Of a DNA stretch of 64,000 nucleotides, positions 41,666-51,383 are shown one piece after another. A program made the position numbers and the translations under genes. Below the pieces are notes generated by a model that saw nothing but the letters and a program-made list of their open reading frames with translations, was not told where the DNA came from and made no database searches. Numbering within the stretch: position 1 is the first letter of the stretch; each line of letters begins with the position of its first letter. Origin of the DNA: an uncultured Paracoccaceae bacterium (GTDB taxonomy: Bacteria; Pseudomonadota; Alphaproteobacteria; Rhodobacterales; Rhodobacteraceae); NCBI GenBank assembly GCA_947498645.1, contig CANMKS010000001.1, positions 2,704,032-2,768,031 on the forward strand, given 5' to 3'.

Positions 41666-42382
41666 CTACTCCAAATGAAGATAGACACGCCGGTTCTGGC
41701 GGCCTTTCTTTTCGACTTTCCCAAGACGGACACGGCCGATCTCTTCGGTATTGGCCACATGGGTTCCACCACATGGCTGCAGATCGGCGGTTTCATCGCC
41801 AACACCAATGCGGATCAGGCGGATTTGCCCGCTGCCGCGCGGTGGCTGCACGGACGTAGTTTTCACTAAATCCGGCTGCGCGTCCAGTTCGGCATCGGTA
41901 ATCCATTCTTCGGTTACGCCCATGTTGCAGGCAATCAGACGATTCAGGTCATCTTCGAGGGCGGCTTTATCCTCTGGCGCGTCGGGCATGTCGAAATCCA
42001 ACCGCCCCTTCTCGGCACTGATAGAGCCGCCAGAGACCGGCAGCGGGATCACGACCGACAGCAGGTGCAGCGCTGTATGCACGCGCATGTGTCGGTAGCG
42101 GCGGTCCCAATTGATCAGTTGCACGACATCGTCACCGACAGCTGGCATACCCGCAGGTTCCGCACAGAGCAGCACCACATCATCGCCCTCACCTTTCTGG
42201 GCCGTCGCAATTTCAACCTCTTTGTTGCCCCAGCGCAACCAGCCACTATCGCCGGGCTGGCCGCCGGATGTAGGATAGAAAATCGTCCGATCCAGCACGA
42301 TCCCCCCTTCCGAGGTGATGGCCGTCACTGTTGCCGTGGCCTCGCGCAGATAGGCATCATCGCGGAACAAAAGTACACTCAT
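41666..42382 (-). CDS. Alanyl-tRNA editing protein AlaX
   Basis: 238 residues, cytoplasmic. Free-standing editing domain related to the AlaRS editing domain; hydrolyses mischarged Ser- or Gly-tRNA(Ala). Zinc ligands are seen as His102/His106 in HTALH and Cys204/His208 in CGGTH, with the family opening YPTSGGQPGDSG at ~36-47. Starts inside the stop of the MscS gene (4-bp overlap). Length and motifs fit the mid-length AlaX group. Confidence 0.9.
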   Translation of the reverse strand: MSVLLFRDDAYLREATATVTAITSEGGIVLDRTIFYPTSGGQPGDSGWLRWGNKEVEIATAQKGEGDDVVLLCAEPAGMPAVGDDVVQLINWDRRYRHMRVHTALHLLSVVIPLPVSGGSISAEKGRLDFDMPDAPEDKAALEDDLNRLIACNMGVTEEWITDAELDAQPDLVKTTSVQPPRGSGQIRLIRIGVGDETADLQPCGGTHVANTEEIGRVRLGKVEKKGRQNRRVYLHLE

Positions 42383-44691
42383 TCAGGTTGCTCCTTGAGA
42401 ACTTCGGGATTGCGCAACCAGATGTCGCGCTGGGCAAATGGGATTTCGATCCCGGCTTCGGCAAATTGTTTGGCAATCTCGACATTCATTTCCGAATGGG
42501 TGACCAGAACATAATTCACATCCCGCAGGATCGCCCGAATTTCGAAATCAAGTGAATCCGCACCGAACCCACGGAACAAGACCGATGGCGGCGGCGTCAT
42601 GATCACCAGCGGATGCGCTTCGGCAATGCCGCGCAGGATTTCGGTGACTTTCTCAATATCACTGCCATAAGCCACACCAACCGGCACAATCACCCGGCCC
42701 ACAAGGTTGCCACGGGTCCAGTTCGTGACCTGCCCGCTGACCAGATCAGCATTGGGAATAATCACATCGGTGCGGTCAAATGTTTCGATCCGCGTGGAAC
42801 GCACCGAGATTGACTTGACGTAGCCCATCTGACTGCCGACCTCGATCCAGTCACCTTCGCTGACCGGCCGTTCGATCAGCAGGATGATCCCGGACACGAA
42901 ATTCGAGACGATGTTTTGCAGACCAAAACCGATACCAACCGATAGCGCACCCGCTACAATCGCCAGATTGGACAGATCAATGCCCGCGCTGGTGATGGCC
43001 ACGATGGCCGCCAGAATAATACCGACATAGCCGAAACCTGCGACAATGGCGTTTTGCCCACCCAGATCAAGCCGGGTACGTGGCAGGACCGATTTTCGCA
43101 ACGTGCCTTGAATGAAGCGTGTCAGAAGATAGCCCAGAGCAAAGACGAGGGCGAAGGTCAGGAAATCCGTGGGTGATATCTGTGTATCACCAATCGAAAA
43201 TCCTTCGCGGAATTGCGTCCAAACCTCGCGCAGGTCATCAATGCGGGCACCCCAAATCAGGGCAAAGACCGGCAGGCTTAGCAGGTAAATCACAAAGCTG
43301 GCAAAGACAGGAAGCAAGGCGCGCAGGCCCTGCGCCTTTTCTGTATCCTCTGACCGGCTGAGGTCGTGCACGATATGCTGTAGCAGCAAAATCACCCCAA
43401 CCAGCGTCAACGACAGAATAAACGCGAGCATCAACGTCTGACCCGCGACTGAATACCCCATCGCCGCCAGCACAGGGCCAGCAATTGCAACAATCGTACA
43501 AGAGCGCCCAACCAGGTTACGCATCCGGCCAGCAGAGACGGTCTTGCCTTCAATCTCCTCTGGCTTTGTCTTGACAGCACGTCCCAACCGCCAAAGCAAA
43601 ATGCCAAGCAGCAACATGATGGGCCACCTGATCGCTGCCATGGTGGCCTCAGCCACATCCATTGTCGTCAACACCACCTCAAGCAGCGCAATGATGGCCA
43701 TGACCCAGGCAAGTGCCAGCGCATAGCGGCGGCCCGACGCCCGAACCGTGGCGTCATAGCCCAGATATCCGTTGGCCGCGCCAATCGGGAAAAGATACCT
43801 TGCCAGCCACCAGCCAAAGATCACCGTCAGGCCAGCAACCGGAATGGCGTCAACCACGAGGGTTCCGCGCAATCCGAAAATATCCAGCCGCTGCAAACCA
43901 GCGGTCAGCAGGATCAACCCCAAAAGCGGGACCACGATCTGCACCAAGGACAGCACAAAAAGCCGCAAGGTCAGCCAACGGCCCCCGCGCTCTGCCAGAT
44001 TGGCGCGCAAGCCGGTCACATAACGGCGCCCACCCCAAATCAGAGCAACGCCCAAAACAAACAGGGCCAAGGCGCGTGGCAACACCGACAGCAACGCACC
44101 GGACCCAAAGCGAACACCAACCTCGGACATTGTTTCGGCCCCAATGAACCCGATGATCTGCCACAGGGCTGCTGCCGCGGCTGCAAGATGCGTCGGGTTC
44201 AGCGGCGATGGTCCGCGCTGGCCAAGCTGGGCTGTCTGCTCACGCAGAACCAAGGCGTCAAACTCTGCGATGATCCCATCGGCCCGCGCATAGGATTCCT
44301 GCGCAAGCAGGCGCGGCGCGATCAGGTCGGCAAGTTGCGTTTGCAGTGCGGCACGACGCGCGGCAACGGCCTGAGGCTCTTCACCGCTTTCTGGTACGTC
44401 ACCCAAAGCAGCAATCTGCGCCCGAACCGTTTGAATGCGGCCCGCATTCACGGAAGTATCCGCCAGAAACCGATCGCGCCAACTGGCAAGCTCTGCCCGC
44501 AACCGTTGGATAGTGAACAGTGACGGGTCGTCTGAGCCAGCCAATGCCTCTGCCCGACGGGCAAGTCTTTCCCAGCCGTCTTGTTCGGCGACGACCTCAG
44601 CCGGGCCGTCGGCCCCTTGTGCCAACACGCCAAAAGGCAACAACATCGCAAAAACAGCGATGAGCAGACAGGCGTTGACGCGTTGAATCAT
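42379..44691 (-). CDS. Large MscS-family mechanosensitive channel with DUF3772 N-terminus
   Basis: 770 residues: signal peptide (~1-24), a periplasmic coiled region to ~165 (DUF3772-like), about ten membrane segments, and a C-terminal MscS core with the pore helix and beta domain (LSVGIGFGLQNIVSNFVSGIIL, then ERPVSEGDWIEVG and STRIETFDRTDVIIPNADL). Inner-membrane channel relieving turgor on osmotic down-shock. Overlaps cysK by 4 bp upstream and alaX by 4 bp downstream, so in the same transcription unit. Confidence 0.9.
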   Translation of the reverse strand: MIQRVNACLLIAVFAMLLPFGVLAQGADGPAEVVAEQDGWERLARRAEALAGSDDPSLFTIQRLRAELASWRDRFLADTSVNAGRIQTVRAQIAALGDVPESGEEPQAVAARRAALQTQLADLIAPRLLAQESYARADGIIAEFDALVLREQTAQLGQRGPSPLNPTHLAAAAAALWQIIGFIGAETMSEVGVRFGSGALLSVLPRALALFVLGVALIWGGRRYVTGLRANLAERGGRWLTLRLFVLSLVQIVVPLLGLILLTAGLQRLDIFGLRGTLVVDAIPVAGLTVIFGWWLARYLFPIGAANGYLGYDATVRASGRRYALALAWVMAIIALLEVVLTTMDVAEATMAAIRWPIMLLLGILLWRLGRAVKTKPEEIEGKTVSAGRMRNLVGRSCTIVAIAGPVLAAMGYSVAGQTLMLAFILSLTLVGVILLLQHIVHDLSRSEDTEKAQGLRALLPVFASFVIYLLSLPVFALIWGARIDDLREVWTQFREGFSIGDTQISPTDFLTFALVFALGYLLTRFIQGTLRKSVLPRTRLDLGGQNAIVAGFGYVGIILAAIVAITSAGIDLSNLAIVAGALSVGIGFGLQNIVSNFVSGIILLIERPVSEGDWIEVGSQMGYVKSISVRSTRIETFDRTDVIIPNADLVSGQVTNWTRGNLVGRVIVPVGVAYGSDIEKVTEILRGIAEAHPLVIMTPPPSVLFRGFGADSLDFEIRAILRDVNYVLVTHSEMNVEIAKQFAEAGIEIPFAQRDIWLRNPEVLKEQPE

Positions 44692-45716
44692 GCGTCCTCA
44701 AACACTGTGGGCACGTCGATGTCAGCCTCAAGCCAGGCTGGTACTGGCAGATCCTTGCTGCGCAGGAAATCAGGGTTGAAAATCTTTGACTGATAGCGCG
44801 TGCCATAATCACACAGGATCGTCACGATGGTGTGGCCCGGCCCCATCTCGCGGGCCAACCGGATCGCACCGGCAATGTTGATGCCGGTCGACCCACCCAT
44901 ACACAGGCCCTCATGCTGCAAAAGATCAAAGATGATCGGCAGCGCCTCTGCATCGGGTATTTTATAGGCGAAATCAGGCGTGAAACCTTCGAGGTTCGCG
45001 GTGATACGCCCCTGCCCGATCCCTTCAGTGATCGAGTTCCCCGCAGGCGGCACCTGATCGGTGTATAACTTGTAAAGGCCCGAACCATCGGGGTCGGAAA
45101 TACCGACTTTCACGCCTTTGGGCTGCAAGACCTGTCCGACGCCCGCCAGCGTCCCGCCTGACCCGCAGGCACAGGTGAAACCATCCACCTTGCCATCGGT
45201 TTGTTCCCAAATCTCGGGGCCTGTCGTCTCGATATGGGCCTGCCGGTTGGCGGTGTTGTCAAACTGATTGGCCCAGATCGCACCGTGTGGCTCTGTCTTG
45301 TTCAGCGCGGCGGCCAGACGGCCAGAGTATTTCACGTAGTTGTTGGGGTTGGCGTAGGGCACCGCAGGCACCTGCACCAGATGCGCACCAGCGACGCGGA
45401 TCATCTCTTTTTTCTCTTCGCTTTGGGTCTCGGGGATCACAATCACCGTCTTGAACCCCATGGAGGCCCCCACAAGCGCCAAACCAATGCCTGTGTTACC
45501 CGCGGTGCCTTCGACAATCGTGCCGCCCGGTTTCAGATCGCCACGCGCAATTGCATCCTTGATCATGAACAACGCCGCACGGTCCTTGACCGATTGGCCG
45601 GGATTAAGGAATTCAGCCTTGCCCAGGATGGTACATCCCGTCGCCTCTGATGCGGCACGCAGCTTGATCAGCGGTGTGTTTCCAACGGCATCCGCAAGGT
45701 TCTTTTTGATGTGCAT
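44688..45716 (-). CDS. cysK: Cysteine synthase A
   Basis: O-acetylserine sulfhydrylase, making cysteine from O-acetylserine and sulfide with PLP. The Lys of AEFLNPGQSVKDRAAL is the cofactor lysine; TAGNTGIGLALVG is the substrate loop and CGSGGTLAGVGQ the phosphate-binding glycine loop. 342 residues. In Rhodobacter, cysK sits directly beside trgAB and contributes to tellurite resistance, and the same order trgA-trgB-cysK is found here. Overlaps the MscS gene by 4 bp. Confidence 0.92.
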   Translation of the reverse strand: MHIKKNLADAVGNTPLIKLRAASEATGCTILGKAEFLNPGQSVKDRAALFMIKDAIARGDLKPGGTIVEGTAGNTGIGLALVGASMGFKTVIVIPETQSEEKKEMIRVAGAHLVQVPAVPYANPNNYVKYSGRLAAALNKTEPHGAIWANQFDNTANRQAHIETTGPEIWEQTDGKVDGFTCACGSGGTLAGVGQVLQPKGVKVGISDPDGSGLYKLYTDQVPPAGNSITEGIGQGRITANLEGFTPDFAYKIPDAEALPIIFDLLQHEGLCMGGSTGINIAGAIRLAREMGPGHTIVTILCDYGTRYQSKIFNPDFLRSKDLPVPAWLEADIDVPTVFEDA

Positions 45717-45786
45717 GGCAAGGCCCCTTTATTCGTTCTTCACTGTGTAGGACTGCACCCTTCCAACATCAAGCCGTCAGCGATAA

Positions 45787-46899
45787 TCACAGGGCCGCAA
45801 GGCGCGCGCGGTGCCGCAAAAGCCAATAGAGCAGGAACAGTGCCGGACCGGTTGCGATTTCACCACTGTCGGCCAGTGCCATCGCCTCGTTCAGGGACAT
45901 CGGATGCAGCCGCAGATCTTCCGCCTCGTCAGGCAGCCCACCCAAGTAAGGGTCCGTCTGCGGCAGGTCACACAGGCCAACGTAAGTGTAGAAATAATCT
46001 GTTGATGCACCGGGCGACACATAGAACTGCCCCGCAGGCTCTAACACCCTGAACGTCAGCCCCGCTTCTTCGCGGCCCTCGCGTCTTGCGGCCTCTTCTG
46101 GTGTCTCGCGCGCATCGACGATCCCCGCAACCGGCTCAAGCATCCACGGGTTGGGATCACGCCGTAAGGCGGGGCCCATGCGGGCCTGTTCGACCAGCAA
46201 GACACGGTCGCGTTGCGGATCATAGGGCAGAACAATGGCGGCATCGATGCCAAAGAAGCCTTCGCGGCGCAGCACATCGGTCTGTGCGCCCGAGAATTTG
46301 CGGTGGCGCACGTTCATGCTCTGGAAGCTGAAAAACCGGCCCACTGGGGGATCGGCATCTGCGATCTCGAAATCACCCTTTGATGGCGCAAACCGCCGCG
46401 TGGCCGGGGCCCCGGCGGCCCGGTGTTTCGACCATGCGCGTGCTTCGATCATTGGCCACATGCGCCGCAAGGTGGCATGATCGGGCAGAGGATCGAGGGA
46501 AAACACTTCCTGCGCGCCAAGCAATGCGGGCGCAAGATGGTCGGCCTCCCAAACGTCTAGCGACCAAGCACCCGCGCCCGCACCCAGCCCCGCAGGTGGC
46601 ATGTAGCATTGCGCGGTGCGTGTGCCGTCAGATGTGCTGACGGACACGTCTTGCAATGTGTACCCAAACGCGCCCTCATAGGCGTCAAGGCGGGCAACCT
46701 GCGTTGCAGTCAGATTTTCCCAGATAAGGCCGGGTGCCATTGCACCGTCCTTGGGCTGGATGAAAGGCACCACATTGCCGGACAAGGGATAAACGGCAAA
46801 ATCGGGCAGGTTTGCCGCGACAGGAACCATCGACCCCTGCCCGGCCACCGCGGCCATCAGGGCGTGCGACCGCAACGTGCCGTAAACAAAAATATCCAT
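45787..46899 (-). CDS. trgB: TrgB-like protein: gamma-glutamylcyclotransferase-like plus NUDIX domain
   Basis: 370 residues from ATG 46899 (MDIFVYGTLRSHALMAAVAG). The N-terminal ~150 residues have the GGCT-like Y-G-T-L-R fold; the C-terminal ~200 are an ADP-ribose-pyrophosphatase-like NUDIX domain with a complete Nudix box (GIVDARETPEEAARREGREE then AGL). In Rhodobacter sphaeroides trgB lies between trgA and cysK and is needed for high-level tellurite resistance; the biochemical reason is unknown. Four bases separate it from trgA. Confidence 0.85.
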   Translation of the reverse strand: MDIFVYGTLRSHALMAAVAGQGSMVPVAANLPDFAVYPLSGNVVPFIQPKDGAMAPGLIWENLTATQVARLDAYEGAFGYTLQDVSVSTSDGTRTAQCYMPPAGLGAGAGAWSLDVWEADHLAPALLGAQEVFSLDPLPDHATLRRMWPMIEARAWSKHRAAGAPATRRFAPSKGDFEIADADPPVGRFFSFQSMNVRHRKFSGAQTDVLRREGFFGIDAAIVLPYDPQRDRVLLVEQARMGPALRRDPNPWMLEPVAGIVDARETPEEAARREGREEAGLTFRVLEPAGQFYVSPGASTDYFYTYVGLCDLPQTDPYLGGLPDEAEDLRLHPMSLNEAMALADSGEIATGPALFLLYWLLRHRARLAAL

Positions 46900-46903
46900 G
46901 AGA

Positions 46904-47344
46904 TCAGGGGAAACGCTGGCCGAAGAACTCTGTGACAAAGGCGCAGACAATCCCACCAATAAACAGCGTCGCAATCAAACCCCAGTCGTAAAAGTACAGG
47001 CCAAAGTCGAGCATCTGGCTGAAAACATCCATCACTGCTTCGATTGGACCATTGTAAAACAAGCGCATCGCGTTCGAGATCATCTGGTTGAAGGCCAAAA
47101 CAAAGATCAGACAAAAGGCCATTGATCCCGCAGCGGTAATCCCTGTTGCCACCGCCTGATTGTAACCCTGACCTGCACGTGATCCACACACACGCCACCC
47201 GATGATCAAACTGATCCCCGCGCTGGCGGGTATCCAGTAGTCTGGCGCATTCGACTCAGGAAAGAACGGGATTGTCAGCCCTGCCAAATACCACCCGAAA
47301 AGGCCGAAAATCACGGCTCCGGCAAGACGTCCGGCTGTAGGCAT
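46904..47344 (-). CDS. trgA: TrgA family membrane protein (tellurite resistance locus)
   Basis: 146 residues, four predicted membrane segments: ~5-25, ~40-58, ~70-90 and ~117-140. Starts MPTAGRLAGAVIFGLFGWYLAGL, characteristic of TrgA. Named for the tellurite-resistance locus of Rhodobacter sphaeroides; molecular role unknown. First gene of the run trgA-trgB-cysK-mscS-alaX-M35, with 36 bp to the upstream cyclopropane synthase gene. Confidence 0.85.
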   Translation of the reverse strand: MPTAGRLAGAVIFGLFGWYLAGLTIPFFPESNAPDYWIPASAGISLIIGWRVCGSRAGQGYNQAVATGITAAGSMAFCLIFVLAFNQMISNAMRLFYNGPIEAVMDVFSQMLDFGLYFYDWGLIATLFIGGIVCAFVTEFFGQRFP

Positions 47345-47380
47345 GTAACTGCGTCCTCGTATTGGCGCGCGCGATCCGAC

Positions 47381-48589
47381 CTAAGCAGAGCGCGTCACGG
47401 TAATCTGCGTTACATCACAGTTTCGGCTATCAAATGTCGCGGCACAAGAGGTCAGATAAAAATCCCACATCCGCTTGAAGCGCGCGTCAAACCCAAGGGC
47501 CGCCACTTGATCCCATTTTTCGTTGAAGGTCTCGTGCCAGCGGCGCAGTGTCAGCGCATAGCTTTTGCCAAATTCGATTGAACCAGAGACGTTTAATCCA
47601 GCCTTTTCAATCTCTTGCCGCAGTATCTTCGGGCTGGGAAGCATGCCACCGGGGAAGATGTATTTCTGGATATAGTCCACGCCGCGGCGATAACTTTCCC
47701 AGCGTTCGTCCTTTACCGTAATGATTTGAAGTGTTGCGTGTTTACCCGGTTTGAGCCGTTCGCGCACGGTTTCAAAGTATGCGGGCCAATATTGTTCGCC
47801 CACCGCTTCAAACATCTCGATGCTGGCAATCCCGTCATAGATGCCTTTTTCGTCGCGGTAATCCTGCATCTTGATTTCAACCATGTCGGAAAGACCGGCC
47901 TTGGCCATGCGCGCCACGGCATATGCGTGTTGTTCCTTGCTGATCGTCAGGCCTGTGACCTTGATCCCGCGTTCCTTGGCGGCATATTCGGCAAAACCAC
48001 CCCAGCCGCAGCCGATCTCAAGCACGTGATCGCCCGCTTTCGCCCCCATCTGATCGACCATGCTGGCGTATTTTGCCGTCTGGGCTGCTTCGGTGCTTTC
48101 CTGACCCGTCTCAAAAATCGCCGATGAATAGGTCATCGTGTCATCCAGCCAGAGGCCGTAAAATTCATTCCCCAAATCATAGTGATAGCTGATGTTCTTG
48201 CGCGCTTGTGTCTTGGAGTTGCGCTGCATCCAAAAGCGGACGCGCTCGTAAAAGCGGATCAGTTTTTGCGCGGGAAACCCATCATAGATGTGGTCCGCGT
48301 CATCATGCATGAAATCCATCACCGCCATCAGGTCAGGGGTTGTCCACCAACCGTCAAGGTAGGCTTCAGAAAAGCCCATATCCCCTTCGCGCACGGTCCG
48401 GGCAAAGGTATCATCGTTATGAATATGCACCTCGGCCACATGGCCCGGCTCTGGCCCCTCTGCCCGAAAACGGCGGCCGTCAGGGAGGATGATATCAACG
48501 CGGCCTTTGTTGAGGTTCTTAATCTGATCAAACACCCGAGCGAAGTAGCGTGGCAGACCGGTCTGGCCCTGAGTACTGGTTAAGATCAT
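47381..48589 (-). CDS. cfa: Cyclopropane-fatty-acyl-phospholipid synthase
   Basis: 402 residues from ATG 48589 (AGGAAG ribosome site); an upstream ATG at 48676 is not needed. S-adenosylmethionine-dependent methylation of unsaturated phospholipid acyl chains at the inner membrane. SAM site HVLEIGCGWGGFAEYAAKERG, then the conserved YDLGNEFYGLWLDDTMTYSSAIF block and YIQKYIFPGG. In Rhodobacter a cfa gene is near a photolyase gene and both respond to singlet oxygen; the same pairing holds here, though no matching sigma-E promoter was found. Confidence 0.92.
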   Translation of the reverse strand: MILTSTQGQTGLPRYFARVFDQIKNLNKGRVDIILPDGRRFRAEGPEPGHVAEVHIHNDDTFARTVREGDMGFSEAYLDGWWTTPDLMAVMDFMHDDADHIYDGFPAQKLIRFYERVRFWMQRNSKTQARKNISYHYDLGNEFYGLWLDDTMTYSSAIFETGQESTEAAQTAKYASMVDQMGAKAGDHVLEIGCGWGGFAEYAAKERGIKVTGLTISKEQHAYAVARMAKAGLSDMVEIKMQDYRDEKGIYDGIASIEMFEAVGEQYWPAYFETVRERLKPGKHATLQIITVKDERWESYRRGVDYIQKYIFPGGMLPSPKILRQEIEKAGLNVSGSIEFGKSYALTLRRWHETFNEKWDQVAALGFDARFKRMWDFYLTSCAATFDSRNCDVTQITVTRSA

Positions 48590-48716
48590 GCAGCTTCCTG
48601 TCGTCGTTTCTTGTATGCGGCCTGTCCACGGTCGCATTGTTAAAGGTGAAGTTAATCCGCGATACGATGAAGTCACGGAAAACGTTCAAAATTCCCCTAG
48701 GTTGATCTGACGCTAC

Positions 48717-50135
48717 CTAGAACCCACGGTTTTGATACGCATCAAGGGCGCGCTGACGCCCAACGTCTGCCGGCACAACGGGATCTGGGTAACGGTCGCC
48801 CGGCTCCATATTCCAACTGCGCGGAATCATATCATAAAACGACAATGCTGTCGTGCTGGGGGTCTTGGTGCCCTCGGCGATCCAGCGGTTGACATATGAG
48901 CGGTCCTTGTCAAATTTATCAAGCTGGGTGACCGGATTGAACACCCGGAAATAGGGTGTGGCATCCGGGCCCGACCCCGCCGACCACTGCCAGCCCATTG
49001 CATTGCTGGCCGGGTCCCAGTCGATCAGGCAGTCGGCAAACCAGTTCATCCCGATTTTCCAATGACACAGCAGATGTTTCGTCAAGTAAGAGGCGACAAT
49101 CATGCGCCCGCGGTTATGCATGGTGCCGGTGACATACATCTCGCGCATGGCGGCATCAACGAAACGTATCCCCGTGCGTCCTTGTTTCCATGCTTTCACC
49201 TCGGCCAGACGTTCATCGGTGTTCCAGGGGAAGGCATCCCAATCCTCTTTCCAGTTCTGAGAGGTGATGCGCGGTGTGTGATAGGCCAGATGGTAGGCGA
49301 ACTCGCGCCAGACCAGTTCCTTGAGGAATACTTCCGCATCCGATTTGCCATCATGCAGCGCCTTCCACCCCGCATGCCAGCATATGCGTGGGCTGATTTC
49401 ACCGTAAGTCAGGTTTTCGGACAGGCCAGAGGTGCCTTTGACACCCGGTATGTCCCGATTTTTGGCGTAAGTGCTGACGTTGTTGGCGATGAACGCGCCG
49501 AGCCTGCTTGATGCCGACACCTCGCCAACCATGCAATGGCTGGTCAGAATGTCAGCGCCGCGTTGCATCGCGGCCCCCATCTGCCAGCTATCAAGGCTTT
49601 CGGACTTTGGCCATGCGTCAGGCGCGGGGATTGTCCCCGGTGTTGGCAAGGCACTGGGTACATCAATGCCACGCACGGATTTCCACATTGGTGTGTAAAC
49701 CTTGTAAAAACCGCCGGTCTTGGTCTCGACCGTCCAGGGCTCAAACAGCAGGTGGCCTTTGAAACTCTCCGCTGTAATACCATCCTCTTTCAGTGCGGAC
49801 TTTACCGCCTTGTCGCGGGCCACACTGTCGGGATCATATTGACGCGACCAGTAAACCGCCCCTGCCCCCGTTTCCGCGATCAGCTTGCGCAGTTCAGGCA
49901 ATGCATCGCCACGGCGCAGGATCAGGCGACACCCTTTGTCTGCAAGGGATTTGGACAATTCTGCGATGGACAAGCCCAGCCGCATTTTGGGTGCAGCCCC
50001 CAAACTTGCGACCAATGGGTCGTGAATGAAGACCGGAATAACCGGGTGCCCGCTGTCGCAGGCCGCTGTCAGCGCCTCATGATCGCCAAGTCGCAGATCG
50101 CGCCGGAACCACATCAGAATTGGGGATTTGCTCAT
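48717..50135 (-). CDS. phrA: Deoxyribodipyrimidine photolyase (class I CPD type)
   Basis: Light-dependent repair of cyclobutane pyrimidine dimers using FAD and an antenna cofactor. 472 residues: photolyase N-terminal Rossmann domain (PILMWFRRDLRLGDHEAL), then FAD-binding domain with WREFAYHL, RTGIRFVDAAMREMYVTGTMHNRGRM, DWDPASNAMGWQWSAGSGPDA and PYFRVFNP. Trp residues of the electron-transfer chain are present in these blocks. Starts 30 bp after the aminotransferase gene, with a short hairpin GCAGG/CCTGC in between. Confidence 0.93.
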   Translation of the reverse strand: MSKSPILMWFRRDLRLGDHEALTAACDSGHPVIPVFIHDPLVASLGAAPKMRLGLSIAELSKSLADKGCRLILRRGDALPELRKLIAETGAGAVYWSRQYDPDSVARDKAVKSALKEDGITAESFKGHLLFEPWTVETKTGGFYKVYTPMWKSVRGIDVPSALPTPGTIPAPDAWPKSESLDSWQMGAAMQRGADILTSHCMVGEVSASSRLGAFIANNVSTYAKNRDIPGVKGTSGLSENLTYGEISPRICWHAGWKALHDGKSDAEVFLKELVWREFAYHLAYHTPRITSQNWKEDWDAFPWNTDERLAEVKAWKQGRTGIRFVDAAMREMYVTGTMHNRGRMIVASYLTKHLLCHWKIGMNWFADCLIDWDPASNAMGWQWSAGSGPDATPYFRVFNPVTQLDKFDKDRSYVNRWIAEGTKTPSTTALSFYDMIPRSWNMEPGDRYPDPVVPADVGRQRALDAYQNRGF

Positions 50136-50165
50136 CAGTTCTCCGCGCAGGGCCTTTGGGCCTGC

Positions 50166-51383
50166 TTACAAGACCTGATCTAGCGCCCCCATGGCGGCGT
50201 CAACCTCGGCCTTTGTCGTGTAATGCACAAAACTGATACGCAAGACGCCCTTGTCCGTATCAATGCCCATCGCAGACAACGGACGCTGGGCGTAGAAATC
50301 GCCACCGCCTGCCATAACACCAAGTGGTGCCAAAGCTGCTGCCGCATCCTCTGCATCTGTTTCCAAGACCAAGGCCACGGTGGGCGCCCGACGCGAAGCC
50401 TCTGCAGGGCCGACAAGCCGTACCGAGTTCTTTGCAGACACATAGTCCAATAGCGGTTGCAGAAGCGTAACCTCATGATCACGCATCAGATCATGTGACA
50501 AGCGGGCGGCAGCAGCGCCCGCCCCGCCCCCATGATGGGCCGACATATCTTCAAAATAGTCTGCCATCCCTGCGCTTGCGGCGACTTGGGCATGATCAGG
50601 CCCGGCAGGCGTAAACCGTTTGTAAAGACTGTCTCCGTTGAAATGATGTCCCTGATTGGGCAGTTCCCTGCCCCACGCCTCGCGGATCACCATGATGCCC
50701 TGATGCGGGCCAAAGGTCTTGTAAGCGCTAAACAAATACACGTCACAGCCAAGTGCGCCGACATCAGGAAACCCGTGCGGTGCATAGCTGACACCATCAA
50801 CGCAGATGCGCGCACCAGCCGATTTGGCAAGCCGCGTGATGGCGGCCACATCATTGATGGCACCCACCACATTGGAACAATGCGGAAAACAGACCAGCGC
50901 CACATCCTGTTCCAGCAATTTCGCCAGATCATCCAACTGCAACTCACCGGTTTCAGGGTCAATCCGCCATTCAAGGATAGAGACGCCTTCATCCGCCAGG
51001 CGGCGCCAGGGGCCGCTGTTCGCCTCATGGTCCTGATTCGTCACAACGATGCTTTGGCCGGGCTTGATCCATTTCCGGACGGCCTGTGCCAAGACATAGG
51101 CGTTCTGTGTGGTCGAGGGACCAAAAGACACCTCAGGGGTTTTCACACCCAGCATGGCGGCCAGCCGCCTGCGCGCCTCATCCATTTCCGCGCCACCCAG
51201 ACGTGAGGCGTCATAAGGCGCATAGGGCTGCACCTTTCGCTGCGTATAGAAGCGATGTAGCCGATCTATCACATGGCGGCAGGTGTAAGACCCGCCAGCG
51301 TTCTCGAAAAATGCCTGACCCTGCAACGCAGGCTGTTCAAAGGCGGGGAATTGGGCACGGACCCAGTCGATATCCAAAGTCAT
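50166..51383 (-). CDS. Class V aminotransferase, cysteine-desulfurase-like
   Basis: 405 residues from ATG 51383 (MTLDIDWVRAQFPAF). PLP-dependent fold type I; Lys222 in FSAYKTFGPHQG is the cofactor lysine, Asp196/Gly in CVDGVSYAPHG holds the ring, and His119 in NQDHEAN stacks on it. The SufS/NifS active-site Cys loop is not recognisable, so it may be an aminotransferase, isopenicillin-epimerase-like enzyme or desulfurase. Possibly co-transcribed with phr. Physiological role unclear. Confidence 0.82.
   Translation of the reverse strand: MTLDIDWVRAQFPAFEQPALQGQAFFENAGGSYTCRHVIDRLHRFYTQRKVQPYAPYDASRLGGAEMDEARRRLAAMLGVKTPEVSFGPSTTQNAYVLAQAVRKWIKPGQSIVVTNQDHEANSGPWRRLADEGVSILEWRIDPETGELQLDDLAKLLEQDVALVCFPHCSNVVGAINDVAAITRLAKSAGARICVDGVSYAPHGFPDVGALGCDVYLFSAYKTFGPHQGIMVIREAWGRELPNQGHHFNGDSLYKRFTPAGPDHAQVAASAGMADYFEDMSAHHGGGAGAAAARLSHDLMRDHEVTLLQPLLDYVSAKNSVRLVGPAEASRRAPTVALVLETDAEDAAAALAPLGVMAGGGDFYAQRPLSAMGIDTDKGVLRISFVHYTTKAEVDAAMGALDQVL

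Noticed and set aside
48590-48716. RpoE-type singlet-oxygen promoter upstream of cfa
   Set aside because: The expected TGATC-N18-TAAGA pattern was searched for on the minus strand and not found at acceptable spacing.
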